A stretch of DNA of 64,000 nt from Pyrinomonadaceae bacterium (GCA_036277115.1 DASUNM010000027.1:744001-808000), one strand, 5' to 3'; counted from the first letter of the stretch, positions 18,428-28,200 are shown. Made by a program: numbers and translations. The notes: generated by a model not told the origin, from the letters alone.

Positions 18428-20344
18428 ATGAATAGATTTAAGTTGGTGTTGCTGATCTGTCTGACAGCGACTTCGGCGTCAACGGCATCGGCTCAACCCG
18501 TGAAGTTCACTTCGCCGGCCACTTACCCCGCGGGTGCTCCTTACGTAATCACTTCGGGTGATTTCAACGGCGACGGCAAGATGGATTTAGTTGCGGGCGA
18601 CGTTCAGAACAACGACGTGGTGATGCTGTTGGGAGATGGCGCCGGCGCCTTTAGCGCACCGATGAAGTACCACCAAACAGCCGCTCCGTATTATCTGGCG
18701 ACGGGGGATTTTAATCGCGATGGCAAGCTTGATCTGGTAACTACAAATCCAAACGCCGCTACCATCAGTATGTTTGCCGGCAAGGGTGATGGTTCGTTTG
18801 TGGACGCGGTGAATTATTCCATCGGCAGGTACCCGACTAATGTTCGCGCAGCCGACTTCAATCGGGACGGTTGGCCGGACTTGGCGCTGCTGGACGGCAA
18901 CAATAACGTAGCCGTCTTAATCAATAACAAGAACGGTACGTTTCAGAACCCGGTGAGCTATGCGCTGGTACATCTTACCGGCACCCTCACCGTGGCCGAT
19001 GTGAACGGCGATGGCAACGCTGATCTGATTCCGCAACTCCGCAGCGAGAAAAAGGTCATGGTGCTGCGCGGGAAAGGAGATGGCACTTTTCACCCGCCTT
19101 TAAGTTCCAGCAGTGCGTCGAGTGATCCCGGCACCGGCCCGTATTCAATCATCACTGGGGATTTTGATCGAGACGGAAAACTTGATCTGGCTTTAGTTGA
19201 TGAGCTGCTGAAGATCATGAAGGGAAACGGGGACGGAACGTTCGGCGCACCCAGTTTCAGTTTTCGCTTTCGCAACACGGCTCCTGATGTAAAAATCGGA
19301 GACCTGAACGGGGACGGAAAGCTCGATCTCGTGGCCTCCGGCGTCTTCAGCGCTCAGGCGCTGCAAATCATGCTGGGAGTTGGTGACGGTACCTTCCAGG
19401 ACGCCGGCGATCAGGTCCAGGGCAGCAGCAGCATTTCCGTGGTGGTCGCGGACCTTAATGGCGACACCCGCGTCGATCTGGCCGCCAACGTGAACAGCCA
19501 GCTAACCGTGGCGCTGGTGAACGTGACGCCCGGCAATCTCGACGACACCAGTTACTTTGTGCACCAACAATATGTGGATTTCCTGGCGCGCGAGCCGGAC
19601 GCGGATGGCTTCAATTTTTGGAGCAACGAAATCGCCGGCTGCGCCGGCAACCAGCCGTGCATAGAGGTAAAGCGCGTCAACGTTTCCGCGGCATTCTATC
19701 TGTCCATTGAACATCAGGAGACCGCTTTCCTGGTTGAGCGGCTTTATAAAGCTGCTTACGGAGATGCCACTGGATCTTCAACGAATGGTGGTCCGCATCA
19801 GTTGACAGTCCCCATCGTGCGCTGGCACGAGCTGTCGGTTGACGCGCAGCAGATTGCTGAAGGCGTTATCGTGCGCGAAACGGGCTGGCCCGCGGTCCTC
19901 GAAAACAACAAGCAGAACTTTGTGAAGCAATTCGTGCAGCGTGCGCGGTTCGCCGCCGCCTTTCCCACCTCGATGACGCCTGCGGAATTCGTGGACAAAC
20001 TAGATCAGAATGGCGGACGCGTTCTGTCGCCCGCGGAAATCGCCACTGCGGTCGCGTTGTTCGGCGGCGCGAACAATACCGCCAACACGACTGCCCGGGC
20101 TGAGGCGCTCCGGCAGGTGGCTGAAGATCGCGACCTCTACCAGGCCGAGTTGAACCGGGCCTTTGTGCTCATGCAGTACTTTGGATACTTTCGTCGCAAT
20201 CCGAACGAAGGTCGCGACAGCGACTATTCGGGATACGAGTTCTGGTTGAACAAGCTGAATTCATTCAACGGGAATTTCGTCGAGGCAGAGATGGTGAAGG
20301 CTTTCATCACCTCGACCGAATACCGGAATCGTTTTACGCAGTAA
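18428..20344 (+). CDS. Secreted FG-GAP/VCBS beta-propeller protein with C-terminal DUF4214
   Basis: 638 aa. The ATG at 18428 is chosen because AGGAGA lies 7 bases upstream and a Sec signal peptide follows (hydrophobic LVLLICLTATSAS, cleavage after ASA). Seven FG-GAP blades carry calcium-type loops such as DFNGDGKMD, DFNRDGKLD, DVNGDGNAD and DLNGDTRVD, consistent with a seven-bladed propeller. From about residue 375 a roughly 250-residue DUF4214 module follows (YVDFLAREPDADGFNFW, then FWLNKLNSF and STEYRNRF at the end). The protein is probably exported; ligand unknown. It is convergent with the kinase gene. Confidence 0.88.
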   Translation: MNRFKLVLLICLTATSASTASAQPVKFTSPATYPAGAPYVITSGDFNGDGKMDLVAGDVQNNDVVMLLGDGAGAFSAPMKYHQTAAPYYLATGDFNRDGKLDLVTTNPNAATISMFAGKGDGSFVDAVNYSIGRYPTNVRAADFNRDGWPDLALLDGNNNVAVLINNKNGTFQNPVSYALVHLTGTLTVADVNGDGNADLIPQLRSEKKVMVLRGKGDGTFHPPLSSSSASSDPGTGPYSIITGDFDRDGKLDLALVDELLKIMKGNGDGTFGAPSFSFRFRNTAPDVKIGDLNGDGKLDLVASGVFSAQALQIMLGVGDGTFQDAGDQVQGSSSISVVVADLNGDTRVDLAANVNSQLTVALVNVTPGNLDDTSYFVHQQYVDFLAREPDADGFNFWSNEIAGCAGNQPCIEVKRVNVSAAFYLSIEHQETAFLVERLYKAAYGDATGSSTNGGPHQLTVPIVRWHELSVDAQQIAEGVIVRETGWPAVLENNKQNFVKQFVQRARFAAAFPTSMTPAEFVDKLDQNGGRVLSPAEIATAVALFGGANNTANTTARAEALRQVAEDRDLYQAELNRAFVLMQYFGYFRRNPNEGRDSDYSGYEFWLNKLNSFNGNFVEAEMVKAFITSTEYRNRFTQ

Positions 20345-20422
20345 GCTGACGAACTGTCCGCGCGTGTTACTGCGCGCCTACAATTTCGCCAGTGTTGATC
20401 GCTCAGTTCGTTTTTCTTTCTC

Positions 20423-20517
20423 ACGAGCCTGAACAGCCACAACGGCAACTTCATACAGGCGGAGATGGTGAACGCTTTCTTCTCTCCACCGAATACCGGC
20501 AGCGCTTCGGCCCGTAA
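20423..20517 (+). pseudogene. Fragment of a DUF4214 gene 3' end
   Basis: After about 80 bases the sequence again resembles the end of the preceding gene. Read in one frame it gives LNSHNGNFIQAEMVNAF; after a frameshift near 20480 it gives STEYRQRFGP and a stop. Both match the C-terminus of the two intact DUF4214 proteins here. No start or upstream part remains, so it is a decayed remnant of a third copy or of a duplication. Confidence 0.75.
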
Positions 20518-20590
20518 CGGCCGCATAAAATAAGTTCGTAGGGCCGTTGTTCGATGGATCAGCTCACCCTTCAGCGGTTGACGGCCCATC

Positions 20591-22999
20591 TTACCTCTCC
20601 TGTGTAAAAGCAGAAGCTCCAGGTGCGCCAAGTTTCTCGAGCAATTTACGCGCGCGGACGGCTTCCGGGTGCTGTTCACTGTGGGTGCGAGCGAGATACT
20701 CATAGTTTTGCGTAAGCCGCGTCTTGGCTTCGTCCTCGCGTTTCATCAACACGAGAGCTTCGGCTAACAGAATCCCGCTCGCGAATTTCTCTCCGTAGGG
20801 GACGTCATCAAGCAGCGCGAGCGCGTCTCGCAGATAGGCGGCGGCGCGTGCGGGGCGGTTGGTTCTGGCGTGAGTCAGGCTCAACAGGATCAGCCCTCTT
20901 AACTGGTACTGGGATTTGCGGAAGGCGCTGCGACGCAGCAGGTCGAGCGCCGACGCGGCCTCTCGTTCGGCGTCCGCGTATGCGCCCTGAACGTAATGAA
21001 TCTCCGCGAGCCAGAGCAGGATATTAATGTGCGTCGGGTGCGTTTCATTGTGGGTCTGGCGGGAAATGTCGAGCGCTTCGCCCAAGTACTTTTCGGCTCG
21101 CCCGAACTCGCCCTTGTACATCGCGAGGTTTCCGAGACCCTCCAGTGTCTGTGGTGATGACATTTTCCCGTTCGGCGTCCGATTCAAGTTAGCGAGCGCA
21201 GTCTGGAAGTAAGTTTCGGCCTGACTGAGATCCCCCCGCGCCATGTAAAGGAAACCCAGCGTGGCGACCAGGCCATTGGTCAGTACGTGCTCGTCGCCGT
21301 ATCTCTGCCGCGCCAAATCCAAGCCCTCACGCGCCGCCTGTTCCGCCGCCACCCTCTCGCCCACGCGATTCAAAGAACTTGAAAAGTCTGCCAGAAGATA
21401 AGGGACGTTGGTATTGTTCGGATCAACCGCGCGGAACATTTCGAGCGCTTGACGAAAAAGCGCGATGGCGGCGGGGAAATCGCTGCTGGCGTGCACTGAC
21501 GCAGCCAGGTAATACAGAGCCTCCGCGACTTCCGGGTGTTGCTCGCCGTAGAGTCCGCGATAAGCGTCCAACGCGGCGCGAAAGTGCGTCTGGGCCGGCT
21601 CATGCCGGCCGAGTGAGAGGTAAGTCGTCCCGACGGTGTGATGCAGCTCGGCGCGAATCTCCGGCTCGTTTTTCAACTCGGCATCAATCCTTCGGCCCGC
21701 CTGCTCGAGCACGTCAACTACTTTGATCTCGCCGCGCTGTCCGAAGCCCGACGAATACCAATGCGGATTGGCCGACGCGAAAATAGACTGCAGAAATTGG
21801 TTGATGCGCGCGGCTTTGGCCGCTTCGAGGCGCGCACGGTCGCGTTGCTCGGCGGCGATTCGCGCCTGATGAGTGGCTCGCCTCGCCTGCCAGACAGTGG
21901 CGATGATCCCGCCGATGAGCGTAGCCAATACGATGGCCGCCGCCGCCACGCCAATCTTATTTCGCTTTATGAACTTTCCCGCGCGGTAAGAGAACGAGTC
22001 TTTCTGAGCGCGAACCGGCAAACCATCCAGATACCGCTGCACGTCTTCGGCCAACTGGACCGCTGAAGCGTAGCGGCGTGCAGGATCTTCACGCCGCGCC
22101 ATCGCGACGATATTTTCCAACTCGACGCTTGCGATTTTTTTGTCCGGCGAGCGCTTTGTTCCGTGCAAGAGGTCGCGGAGCAGAACGCCCAGGGAGTACA
22201 CATCCGAGGCCGTAGTGACTGGCGCGCCACTGACCTGTTCCGGTGAGGCATATTCAAGAGTGAAGGCGCGCATTTCGGTGCGCGTGTGCTCGCCCGTTTG
22301 CTCCTCGTCAATCAGCTTGGCGATACCGAAGTCTAAAAGCTTCGGTACGCTGTCCTTTGTGACCAGAATGTTAGAAGGCTTGATGTCACGATGGACGACG
22401 AGGTGCTGGTGCGCGTATGAGACGCCGCGGCAGACTTCGAGAAATAATCTCAGCTCTTCGCGGGTTGAGAGTTTGCCTTCTTGACAGTAGTTGTCAATGC
22501 GTGCGCCTTCGACATATTCCATCACCAGATAGGGCTCGCCGTCATCGGAAACGCCGCCGTCCATCAAGCGCGCGATGTTCGGATGATTGAGCGAAGCAAG
22601 TATTTGGCGCTCGCGGCGGAAGCGTCGCTTGAGTTCAGTGTCAGCGAAGCTGCGGCGAACGACCTTGAGCGCCACCTTGTGCTCGAACTCGCCGTCAGCA
22701 CGCTCGGCCAGGAAAACCGTGCCCATGCCGCCGCGACCGATCTCGTGAATGATGCGATAGTTACCAACCGTCTGCCCCACCCGCTCGTCCCGGTCCTGGT
22801 CGAAAAAATCCGCCGAAAGGGCCAGGGCCGGGGCATCGAGAAAGCCGTTTGTGTTCTTCTCGCAGGCGAGCAGGGATTCGACCTCGCGCCGTAAATCCGG
22901 CGAGTCTAACCCGTCGAGAAACTCTTGACGCTCGTCGGATTCAAGCTCCAACGCGGCGTCCAGCAGTTCTTCGATCTTGCTCCATTCCTCGCTTCGCAT
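20591..22999 (-). CDS. Transmembrane Ser/Thr protein kinase with TPR sensor domain
   Basis: 802 aa from the ATG at 22999; a TTG four codons earlier is less likely. The cytoplasmic kinase domain has GRGGMGTV near residue 87, the ATP lysine in VALKVV, VHRDIKPSN near 201, LLDFGIAK and YASPEQ. One membrane helix (VAAAAIVLATLIGGIIA, about 348-365) is followed by some 400 residues of TPR-like helices, presumably outside the membrane. The segment after the activation loop is shorter than usual. It lies downstream of an ECF sigma gene on the same strand, a pairing common in Acidobacteriota and Planctomycetota. Confidence 0.9.
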   Translation of the reverse strand: MRSEEWSKIEELLDAALELESDERQEFLDGLDSPDLRREVESLLACEKNTNGFLDAPALALSADFFDQDRDERVGQTVGNYRIIHEIGRGGMGTVFLAERADGEFEHKVALKVVRRSFADTELKRRFRRERQILASLNHPNIARLMDGGVSDDGEPYLVMEYVEGARIDNYCQEGKLSTREELRLFLEVCRGVSYAHQHLVVHRDIKPSNILVTKDSVPKLLDFGIAKLIDEEQTGEHTRTEMRAFTLEYASPEQVSGAPVTTASDVYSLGVLLRDLLHGTKRSPDKKIASVELENIVAMARREDPARRYASAVQLAEDVQRYLDGLPVRAQKDSFSYRAGKFIKRNKIGVAAAAIVLATLIGGIIATVWQARRATHQARIAAEQRDRARLEAAKAARINQFLQSIFASANPHWYSSGFGQRGEIKVVDVLEQAGRRIDAELKNEPEIRAELHHTVGTTYLSLGRHEPAQTHFRAALDAYRGLYGEQHPEVAEALYYLAASVHASSDFPAAIALFRQALEMFRAVDPNNTNVPYLLADFSSSLNRVGERVAAEQAAREGLDLARQRYGDEHVLTNGLVATLGFLYMARGDLSQAETYFQTALANLNRTPNGKMSSPQTLEGLGNLAMYKGEFGRAEKYLGEALDISRQTHNETHPTHINILLWLAEIHYVQGAYADAEREAASALDLLRRSAFRKSQYQLRGLILLSLTHARTNRPARAAAYLRDALALLDDVPYGEKFASGILLAEALVLMKREDEAKTRLTQNYEYLARTHSEQHPEAVRARKLLEKLGAPGASAFTQER

Positions 23000-23042
23000 T
23001 ACTGCACACAAACGCGTGATTCGTGAGTGAAAAGTGACACAG

Positions 23043-23178
23043 GTCAGAACCGCCTGCGTCAGGGGCGGGTATCTTCAGAAGCGGGTCGGTATTATCAATT
23101 GTTTTGCCCTAACCTGACTATTACCCGCCCGCTTCTGACTTAAACCCTTACCCGCCCGCTGACGCAGGCGGTTCTGAC
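23043..23178. repeat. 136-bp nested inverted repeat that ends the sigma-factor gene
   Basis: The outer arms are GTCAGAACCGCCTGCGTCAG (23043-23071) and its complement at 23149-23178, differing by one missing base. Inner arms based on TCAGAAGCGGG lie inside. The right arm encodes the last residues and the stop codon of the ECF sigma gene. Confidence 0.88.
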
Positions 23179-23741
23179 GTTGAGAGTTCGCGGTAGAGCC
23201 AGAGTCGTGCTTTCTTCCAGTCTCGCAGCACGGTGCGGGTGGTGACGCCGAGGACTTCGGCGATCTCCTCATCGTTCAGCCCGCCGAAAAAACGCATCTC
23301 GACAACCTTGCCTTTGCGTTTGTCGAATTGCGACAGCTTCTCCAACGCTTCGTCGAGCGCGACGAAATCAGCCGCGCGCTGTTCGAGCGGGACTTGCACG
23401 TCGTCGATTGAAAGCCGAATCGCGCCGCCGCCGCGTTTCTCGGCAGCGTGGGCGCGCGCATGGTCAACAAGCACGCGGCGCATCATTCTCGCTGCAATGC
23501 CGTAGAAGTGCGCGCGGTTCTGCCAGTTGACGCGGGTTTGGTCAACCAGACGGACATAAGCCTCGTGGACCAGGGCCGTCGGCTGCAGGGTGTGATCGCC
23601 GCGCTCTTTTACCAGGAACGAGCGCGCCAGGCGCCGCAACTCGTCATAGACGAAGGGCATCAGGCGCTCCTGTGCTTTTTGGTCGCCACCGCTCCAGTCG
23701 TTCAGAATTTGCGTGACGTCGTGTTGCGCATCGCCGCTCAT
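23148..23741 (-). CDS. ECF-type RNA polymerase sigma factor (TIGR02999-like)
   Basis: 197 aa. Region 2 includes VYDELRRLARSFLVKER and TALVHEAYVRLVD, the pattern of the sigma-70 ECF group that accompanies Ser/Thr kinases. Region 4 has LSQFDKRKGKVVEMRFFGGLNDEEIAEVLG-type helix-turn-helix sequence near residues 135-170, read here in two parts. The last residues, SEPPASAGG, and the stop come from a palindromic repeat, so the native C-terminus has been replaced or extended. The kinase gene follows on the same strand, with the repeat between them; it may be regulated by that kinase, by analogy. Confidence 0.88.
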   Translation of the reverse strand: MSGDAQHDVTQILNDWSGGDQKAQERLMPFVYDELRRLARSFLVKERGDHTLQPTALVHEAYVRLVDQTRVNWQNRAHFYGIAARMMRRVLVDHARAHAAEKRGGGAIRLSIDDVQVPLEQRAADFVALDEALEKLSQFDKRKGKVVEMRFFGGLNDEEIAEVLGVTTRTVLRDWKKARLWLYRELSTSEPPASAGG

Positions 23742-23893
23742 CCGATCTTCAACCCTCCCCGGGTTCGCCGAGATATTCGGGATATTAACGCGAAAGTCTT
23801 TGCCTCAAAAATTATTTCTTTACTCGTGTCAGTTTCCTCCGCCGCGCGCCGCGTGTGTATGTGAATCCAAACCTCATAAGGAGATCCGGAAAC

Positions 23894-26332
23894 ATGAAAG
23901 CACTTAAATCGGCAAAATTTACCAGGCAAAGAACTAGTCTTCGTCTCCGCCTAATCGGCATCGCTGCGCTGTTGGTCACGGGCTGTGTGCTCTACGCATC
24001 GAGCGCGCGCGGACCGGCCGTTTGGGCGCAATCGCCTTTGGTCGGTGACTACGACACCAGCTTTGCCACTCCGCGGGGCTATTACGTTGACCCCGAAACT
24101 CCGGTTCCTCCGGCAACGGACACATTTCAAACGTATTTCCACACGGGCGAATTGCTGCTGGATGGCTCAATCATCGCTGGCGGGCGACACGTTGACAACG
24201 CTCCGAAAGGAGATTTTTATTTGAGAAAATTTACCGCGTCGGGCGCGGTGGACACTTCTTTCGGAACGGGCGGATATGTCCGCACCAATTTTCACACCGG
24301 ATTCAACAGCGCAACCGGAAGCGATACCCCGTCTGTTTTGAAAGTTCAGCCGGACGGCAAAATCGTCTTTGCCGGGCAATGCACCATGGTCGAGCCCACT
24401 TCGACTTCTCAGGCGTTTGGAGTTGACGCCTGCGTAATGCGCTACAACCCGAACGGCACACTCGACTCGACGTTCGGCGGCGGAACACTTACTTACAATT
24501 GGCCCGGCTCCACCCAAAATGCGCAACTCGACCCGGGTAAAGTGATTTTCCAAACCGGAGTCGTAAGTAACGGGCAGACGTTTGGCACCAGCGGTATTTA
24601 TTACGATATGGCGATTCAGCCCGACGGCAAAATCATCCTCGTTGGTGAGACGCGCAATTGGGCCAGCTTCAATGTCGCACAAGGTTACGGCGCGATCGTT
24701 GTTCGTTTAAATCCAAACGGTTCGCTCGACTCAACGTTCGGAACCAACGGGATCGCCAGATGGACTGCGCCCGAAGGTCCCGCGAATTGTTTTCCGCCGA
24801 GAAGTTTCCACGGTGTGCTGCTACAGCCGGACGGGCGAATTGTCGCCGTCGGATTTAATAGCGTGTCCACTTGCAGCGGCTCACAAGCGCCGGGAAATCG
24901 GTTCGTCGTAACGCGCTGGACTGCTGCAGGCCAGCTTGAAACGGTGCGCCATCTCGACAGCGAGACGACTTTCAACTTTCAGGACCAGGGCGCAAGCGCG
25001 GTTCTTCTCACCAGAGACGCGAGCAAAATTCTTGTGTCCGGCGCTTATAAAAATCTAGCCGCTGGTTCCCAACACCAACCGACAATGGCCCGCTTTAAGT
25101 TGAACGATTTATCGCTTGACACGACTTTCGGCACGGGCGGCATCCGTCAGAACAATGGGTGCGTGGGAGGTACTTGCGGCTTCAATTCCGGCGGACGCCT
25201 GAGCATCAGAGCGATTCAGCCGGACGGCAAGATACTCGGCGTCGACAACCTTACAGGCGGAAATATCGTTCGCTTCAACCCGGACGGTACACCCGATCAA
25301 TCTTTCGGCAACCTGGGGATGGACGGCGCGGGCGGCGGGCGCGGCAGGCTGAGCGTTTCAGTGACAAATTACAACGGAGCTGTGAACCCGATCGTGGCCG
25401 GGCAAATCCTCGTACGTCCGAACGGCAGAATGAATTTAATCGGCTACAGCAATGCGCACGCCGGTCTGGGCATCCTGCGCGCCGCCGTGTCGCAGAACAC
25501 AACTACAGGTGCCCAAAACCCAATTGACGACGCGCAGACCTTCACCTTCGTCCACTACTTTGACTTCCTCAACCGCGAGGCCGACGCGCCGGGGCTGGCA
25601 TTCTGGACGTCAGAGATCACTTCGTGTGGCGGAAACGCTGGCTGTATTGATAATAAGCGCACCAACGTTTCGCAGGCATTCTTCTTTTCCATAGAATTTC
25701 AGCAAACCGGTTATCTGGTCTTTCGTTTCTACAAATCTAGCTTCCTTGATTCGATTGCGCGCCCGCGCGGAATGCCGCGAATGACCGAGTTCCTGGCTGA
25801 TACACGCACCGTGGGCGAGGGTGTGATAGTGGGCCAGGGAAACTGGGAACAGAAGCTCCTTGAGAACCAGCAAAACTTCGCCCGTGCGTGGGTGCAGCGT
25901 GCAGAGTTTCTTGCGGCCTTCCCTTCCGATATGACTGCGCAAGCTTTCGTCGACAAGCTGTTCCTGCAGTCTGAAGTTGCACCCACGACTGCCGAGCGCA
26001 ACGGAGCGATAGCGGCGTTCGGCGCCGGCGGGGTCGAAGGACGCGCAGCGGCCCTCCGGAGCGTGGCCGACTCTGGCTCGGTCTACAACAAACAATACAA
26101 CCCCGCCTTCGTCCTGATGCAGTACATTGGCTATCTCCGGCGCAATCCAAATGATCACCCGGACACCAATTATGTAGGCTTCGACTTCTGGCTCACCAAG
26201 ATGAACAGCTTCAGCTTTCCGGGCGAGGATGTGAGGATTGAAGAGGTGGCGCGCCGCCGTGCGCAACGCGCCGAGATGGTCCGGTCCTTCCTCCTCGCGA
26301 CGGAATACCGCAGCCGGTTCGGCCAGCCTTAG
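23894..26332 (+). CDS. Secreted delta-60 repeat protein with C-terminal DUF4214
   Basis: 812 aa. The ATG at 23894 has AAGGAG 10 bases upstream. The N-terminus is basic, then hydrophobic (LIGIAALLVTGCVLYAS); LVTGC could be a lipobox, otherwise cleavage after VWA is likely. Many delta-60 repeats follow, with paired units such as QPDGKIVFAG and LDSTFGTNG. The last 260 residues are a DUF4214 module (YFDFLNREADAPGLAFW, FDFWLTKMNSF, TEYRSRF) closely related to that of the protein at 18428. It diverges from the ECF sigma gene. Confidence 0.88.
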   Translation: MKALKSAKFTRQRTSLRLRLIGIAALLVTGCVLYASSARGPAVWAQSPLVGDYDTSFATPRGYYVDPETPVPPATDTFQTYFHTGELLLDGSIIAGGRHVDNAPKGDFYLRKFTASGAVDTSFGTGGYVRTNFHTGFNSATGSDTPSVLKVQPDGKIVFAGQCTMVEPTSTSQAFGVDACVMRYNPNGTLDSTFGGGTLTYNWPGSTQNAQLDPGKVIFQTGVVSNGQTFGTSGIYYDMAIQPDGKIILVGETRNWASFNVAQGYGAIVVRLNPNGSLDSTFGTNGIARWTAPEGPANCFPPRSFHGVLLQPDGRIVAVGFNSVSTCSGSQAPGNRFVVTRWTAAGQLETVRHLDSETTFNFQDQGASAVLLTRDASKILVSGAYKNLAAGSQHQPTMARFKLNDLSLDTTFGTGGIRQNNGCVGGTCGFNSGGRLSIRAIQPDGKILGVDNLTGGNIVRFNPDGTPDQSFGNLGMDGAGGGRGRLSVSVTNYNGAVNPIVAGQILVRPNGRMNLIGYSNAHAGLGILRAAVSQNTTTGAQNPIDDAQTFTFVHYFDFLNREADAPGLAFWTSEITSCGGNAGCIDNKRTNVSQAFFFSIEFQQTGYLVFRFYKSSFLDSIARPRGMPRMTEFLADTRTVGEGVIVGQGNWEQKLLENQQNFARAWVQRAEFLAAFPSDMTAQAFVDKLFLQSEVAPTTAERNGAIAAFGAGGVEGRAAALRSVADSGSVYNKQYNPAFVLMQYIGYLRRNPNDHPDTNYVGFDFWLTKMNSFSFPGEDVRIEEVARRRAQRAEMVRSFLLATEYRSRFGQP

Positions 26333-26353
26333 TCTGCGGAATAAGTCGATCGC

Positions 26354-26392
26354 CGGCGGCCCTCAAGATAGCGAGGGCCGCCGCTTTTTCTT
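26354..26392 (+). terminator. Intrinsic terminator after the delta-60/DUF4214 gene
   Basis: An 11-bp perfect stem (CGGCGGCCCTC against GAGGGCCGCCG) with an 8-base loop is followed by CTTTTTCTT. Confidence 0.88.
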
Positions 26393-26466
26393 AGACGCGA
26401 CAGAGTTTCACCGTTGTTGACATCGGCTGCTGTGCGGGCGCAGGCTCACGCTTGAATTGGGCGTTC

Positions 26467-28182
26467 TTATTGCGCTCCTACAATGCGCCAGTTGTTTGAT
26501 GGTTCGGTGGGAATTCGCTTGTTACGTTCGACCCAATCGATGATGAGCTCGCGCACTTCTTCGCTCGAGCGATAAACCACGGGCGCGTTCTTGAACATCG
26601 TGAAGCCACCGCCGCCGTTCACGCGATAGTTGTTCGTGACCACGCGCAGTTTCTGTGTCAGCGACAACGGTTGTCCTTTGAACTTCAGATTCTGAATGCG
26701 CTGGCCGAACGGCTTCGTAAGATCGAGGTCATAGGTCACTCCCTCAGCCATGTCAAAGTTGTATCCCGGGATGCGCGTATCAACCAGTTCAGTCAGGCTC
26801 TTGCCCGCCTGATACTCTTTAAAATACCGCGCCGAATGTTCCAGCGCGTCTTTCAACTGTTGCCCCGTCAGCTCTAAAGTCACCAGCGTGTTCTCGTATT
26901 CGTAGAGGCTCGCAATCTCACGGACCGTCACGGCGCCGCTCGAGATGCGCGCTTCCGTATTGAAACAGGCGGCCATTGAAACGTCAGCTTTGCCGGCGTC
27001 AAGCTGCACTTTATGAATCAAGTCGATGATGGCTGTGTCCCTGGCCCGGCAGCCCTGGGCCGTCAGTTCCTTGTCTGATTCGCCAATCGTCTTACCGAGC
27101 CACGCCTGGGTTTCGTCGTGATAAGGCTGACCGAGTTTCGCCATCTCCGGATCGACCTCGGTCTTTTCCGTAACCGGAATCGTTCGCGATGACTTAGCCA
27201 TCACGTGCCAGCGATTGTCGCCGCCTTTTTCCAGATACAAATCGACGCGCGCCAGGTGACTCGCCCAACGATTGGCTTGCGTCAGTAAGACGCCCTCGTT
27301 GAAGTAGCCCGAGGTGCGCTGATTCGGAATGTCCATGTAAGTTTTGATGACGTTGTTGTTCACCAGGAGCGACGGCACGTCGCGATGCGTGTGACCCATC
27401 AGGATTACATCAACGCCGGGCACCTCACGCGCAATCGCGAGTGCGGCATTTTCGTTAGGCATCTGCGAAGGGCTGCGCGTGCCCGTGCGCAAGTCTTCTT
27501 CAACACCCATGTGCATTGCGACCACGACGACATCGGCCTTTCCTTCATTGCGCAGGAGCGGCACCCACTTCTTCGCTTCACTGACAGTTTCGCGAAACTC
27601 GAGGCCTTCGTAATTAGGCACGTTCTCCCAATTCGGAATCCCCGGCGTCGTCAGACCGAGAATCGCAACGCGCACGCCCTGGACTTCTTTGATGATGTAA
27701 GGCTTGTGGTAATTCGACGGATCTCCTTTGACACGGGTGTCATAGGTGTTGGCCGACAGCCACGGAAAACTTGCTTCACTACGGGCCTTCTCCTGGACTC
27801 TCAATCCGAAGTTGTACTCGTGATTGCCAACGGCCATGGCGTCATATTTCAGCGCGCTCATGGTGAGCATCATCGGATCGGGCGGCTTGTTGTTGCGCCG
27901 GTTATGAAGGTAAGCGAGGGGCGTTCCCTGAATCGTGTCGCCCGAATCAATCAACAAAAGATCCGGGTTACTCTTGCGCGCGTCCTTGACCAGCGTCCCC
28001 ACCTTCGCGATCCCGACGTTGTCGTACTTATTCGTGTAGTAGTCGATCGGAAAAATGCGTCCGTGCATGTCTGTGGTACTGAGGATGACGACGTGCGCGC
28101 GCGGTGGGGCCTGTTGCCCATCAGCAATCCACCCGACAGCCGGTAAGAGAAACAAGACCGCCAGCGCAAAAAATCTCTTCAT
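26467..28182 (-). CDS. Periplasmic 5'-nucleotidase / 2',3'-cyclic phosphodiesterase family
   Basis: About 571 aa. The ATG at 28182 starts a Sec signal peptide (FFALAVLFLLPAVGWIADG) and has AAGGG upstream; an ATG six codons earlier is weaker. The metallophosphoesterase motifs are all present: TTDMHGRIFP (D-x-H), LIDSGDTIQG, VGNHEYNFG and MGHTHRDVP. The second half is the 5'-nucleotidase C-terminal domain that binds the base. It probably releases nucleosides and phosphate from nucleotides outside the cytoplasm. A long inverted repeat separates it from the GT39 gene. Confidence 0.92.
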   Translation of the reverse strand: MKRFFALAVLFLLPAVGWIADGQQAPPRAHVVILSTTDMHGRIFPIDYYTNKYDNVGIAKVGTLVKDARKSNPDLLLIDSGDTIQGTPLAYLHNRRNNKPPDPMMLTMSALKYDAMAVGNHEYNFGLRVQEKARSEASFPWLSANTYDTRVKGDPSNYHKPYIIKEVQGVRVAILGLTTPGIPNWENVPNYEGLEFRETVSEAKKWVPLLRNEGKADVVVVAMHMGVEEDLRTGTRSPSQMPNENAALAIAREVPGVDVILMGHTHRDVPSLLVNNNVIKTYMDIPNQRTSGYFNEGVLLTQANRWASHLARVDLYLEKGGDNRWHVMAKSSRTIPVTEKTEVDPEMAKLGQPYHDETQAWLGKTIGESDKELTAQGCRARDTAIIDLIHKVQLDAGKADVSMAACFNTEARISSGAVTVREIASLYEYENTLVTLELTGQQLKDALEHSARYFKEYQAGKSLTELVDTRIPGYNFDMAEGVTYDLDLTKPFGQRIQNLKFKGQPLSLTQKLRVVTNNYRVNGGGGFTMFKNAPVVYRSSEEVRELIIDWVERNKRIPTEPSNNWRIVGAQ

Positions 28183-28200
28183 TTCACGAATCCCTTTCAT

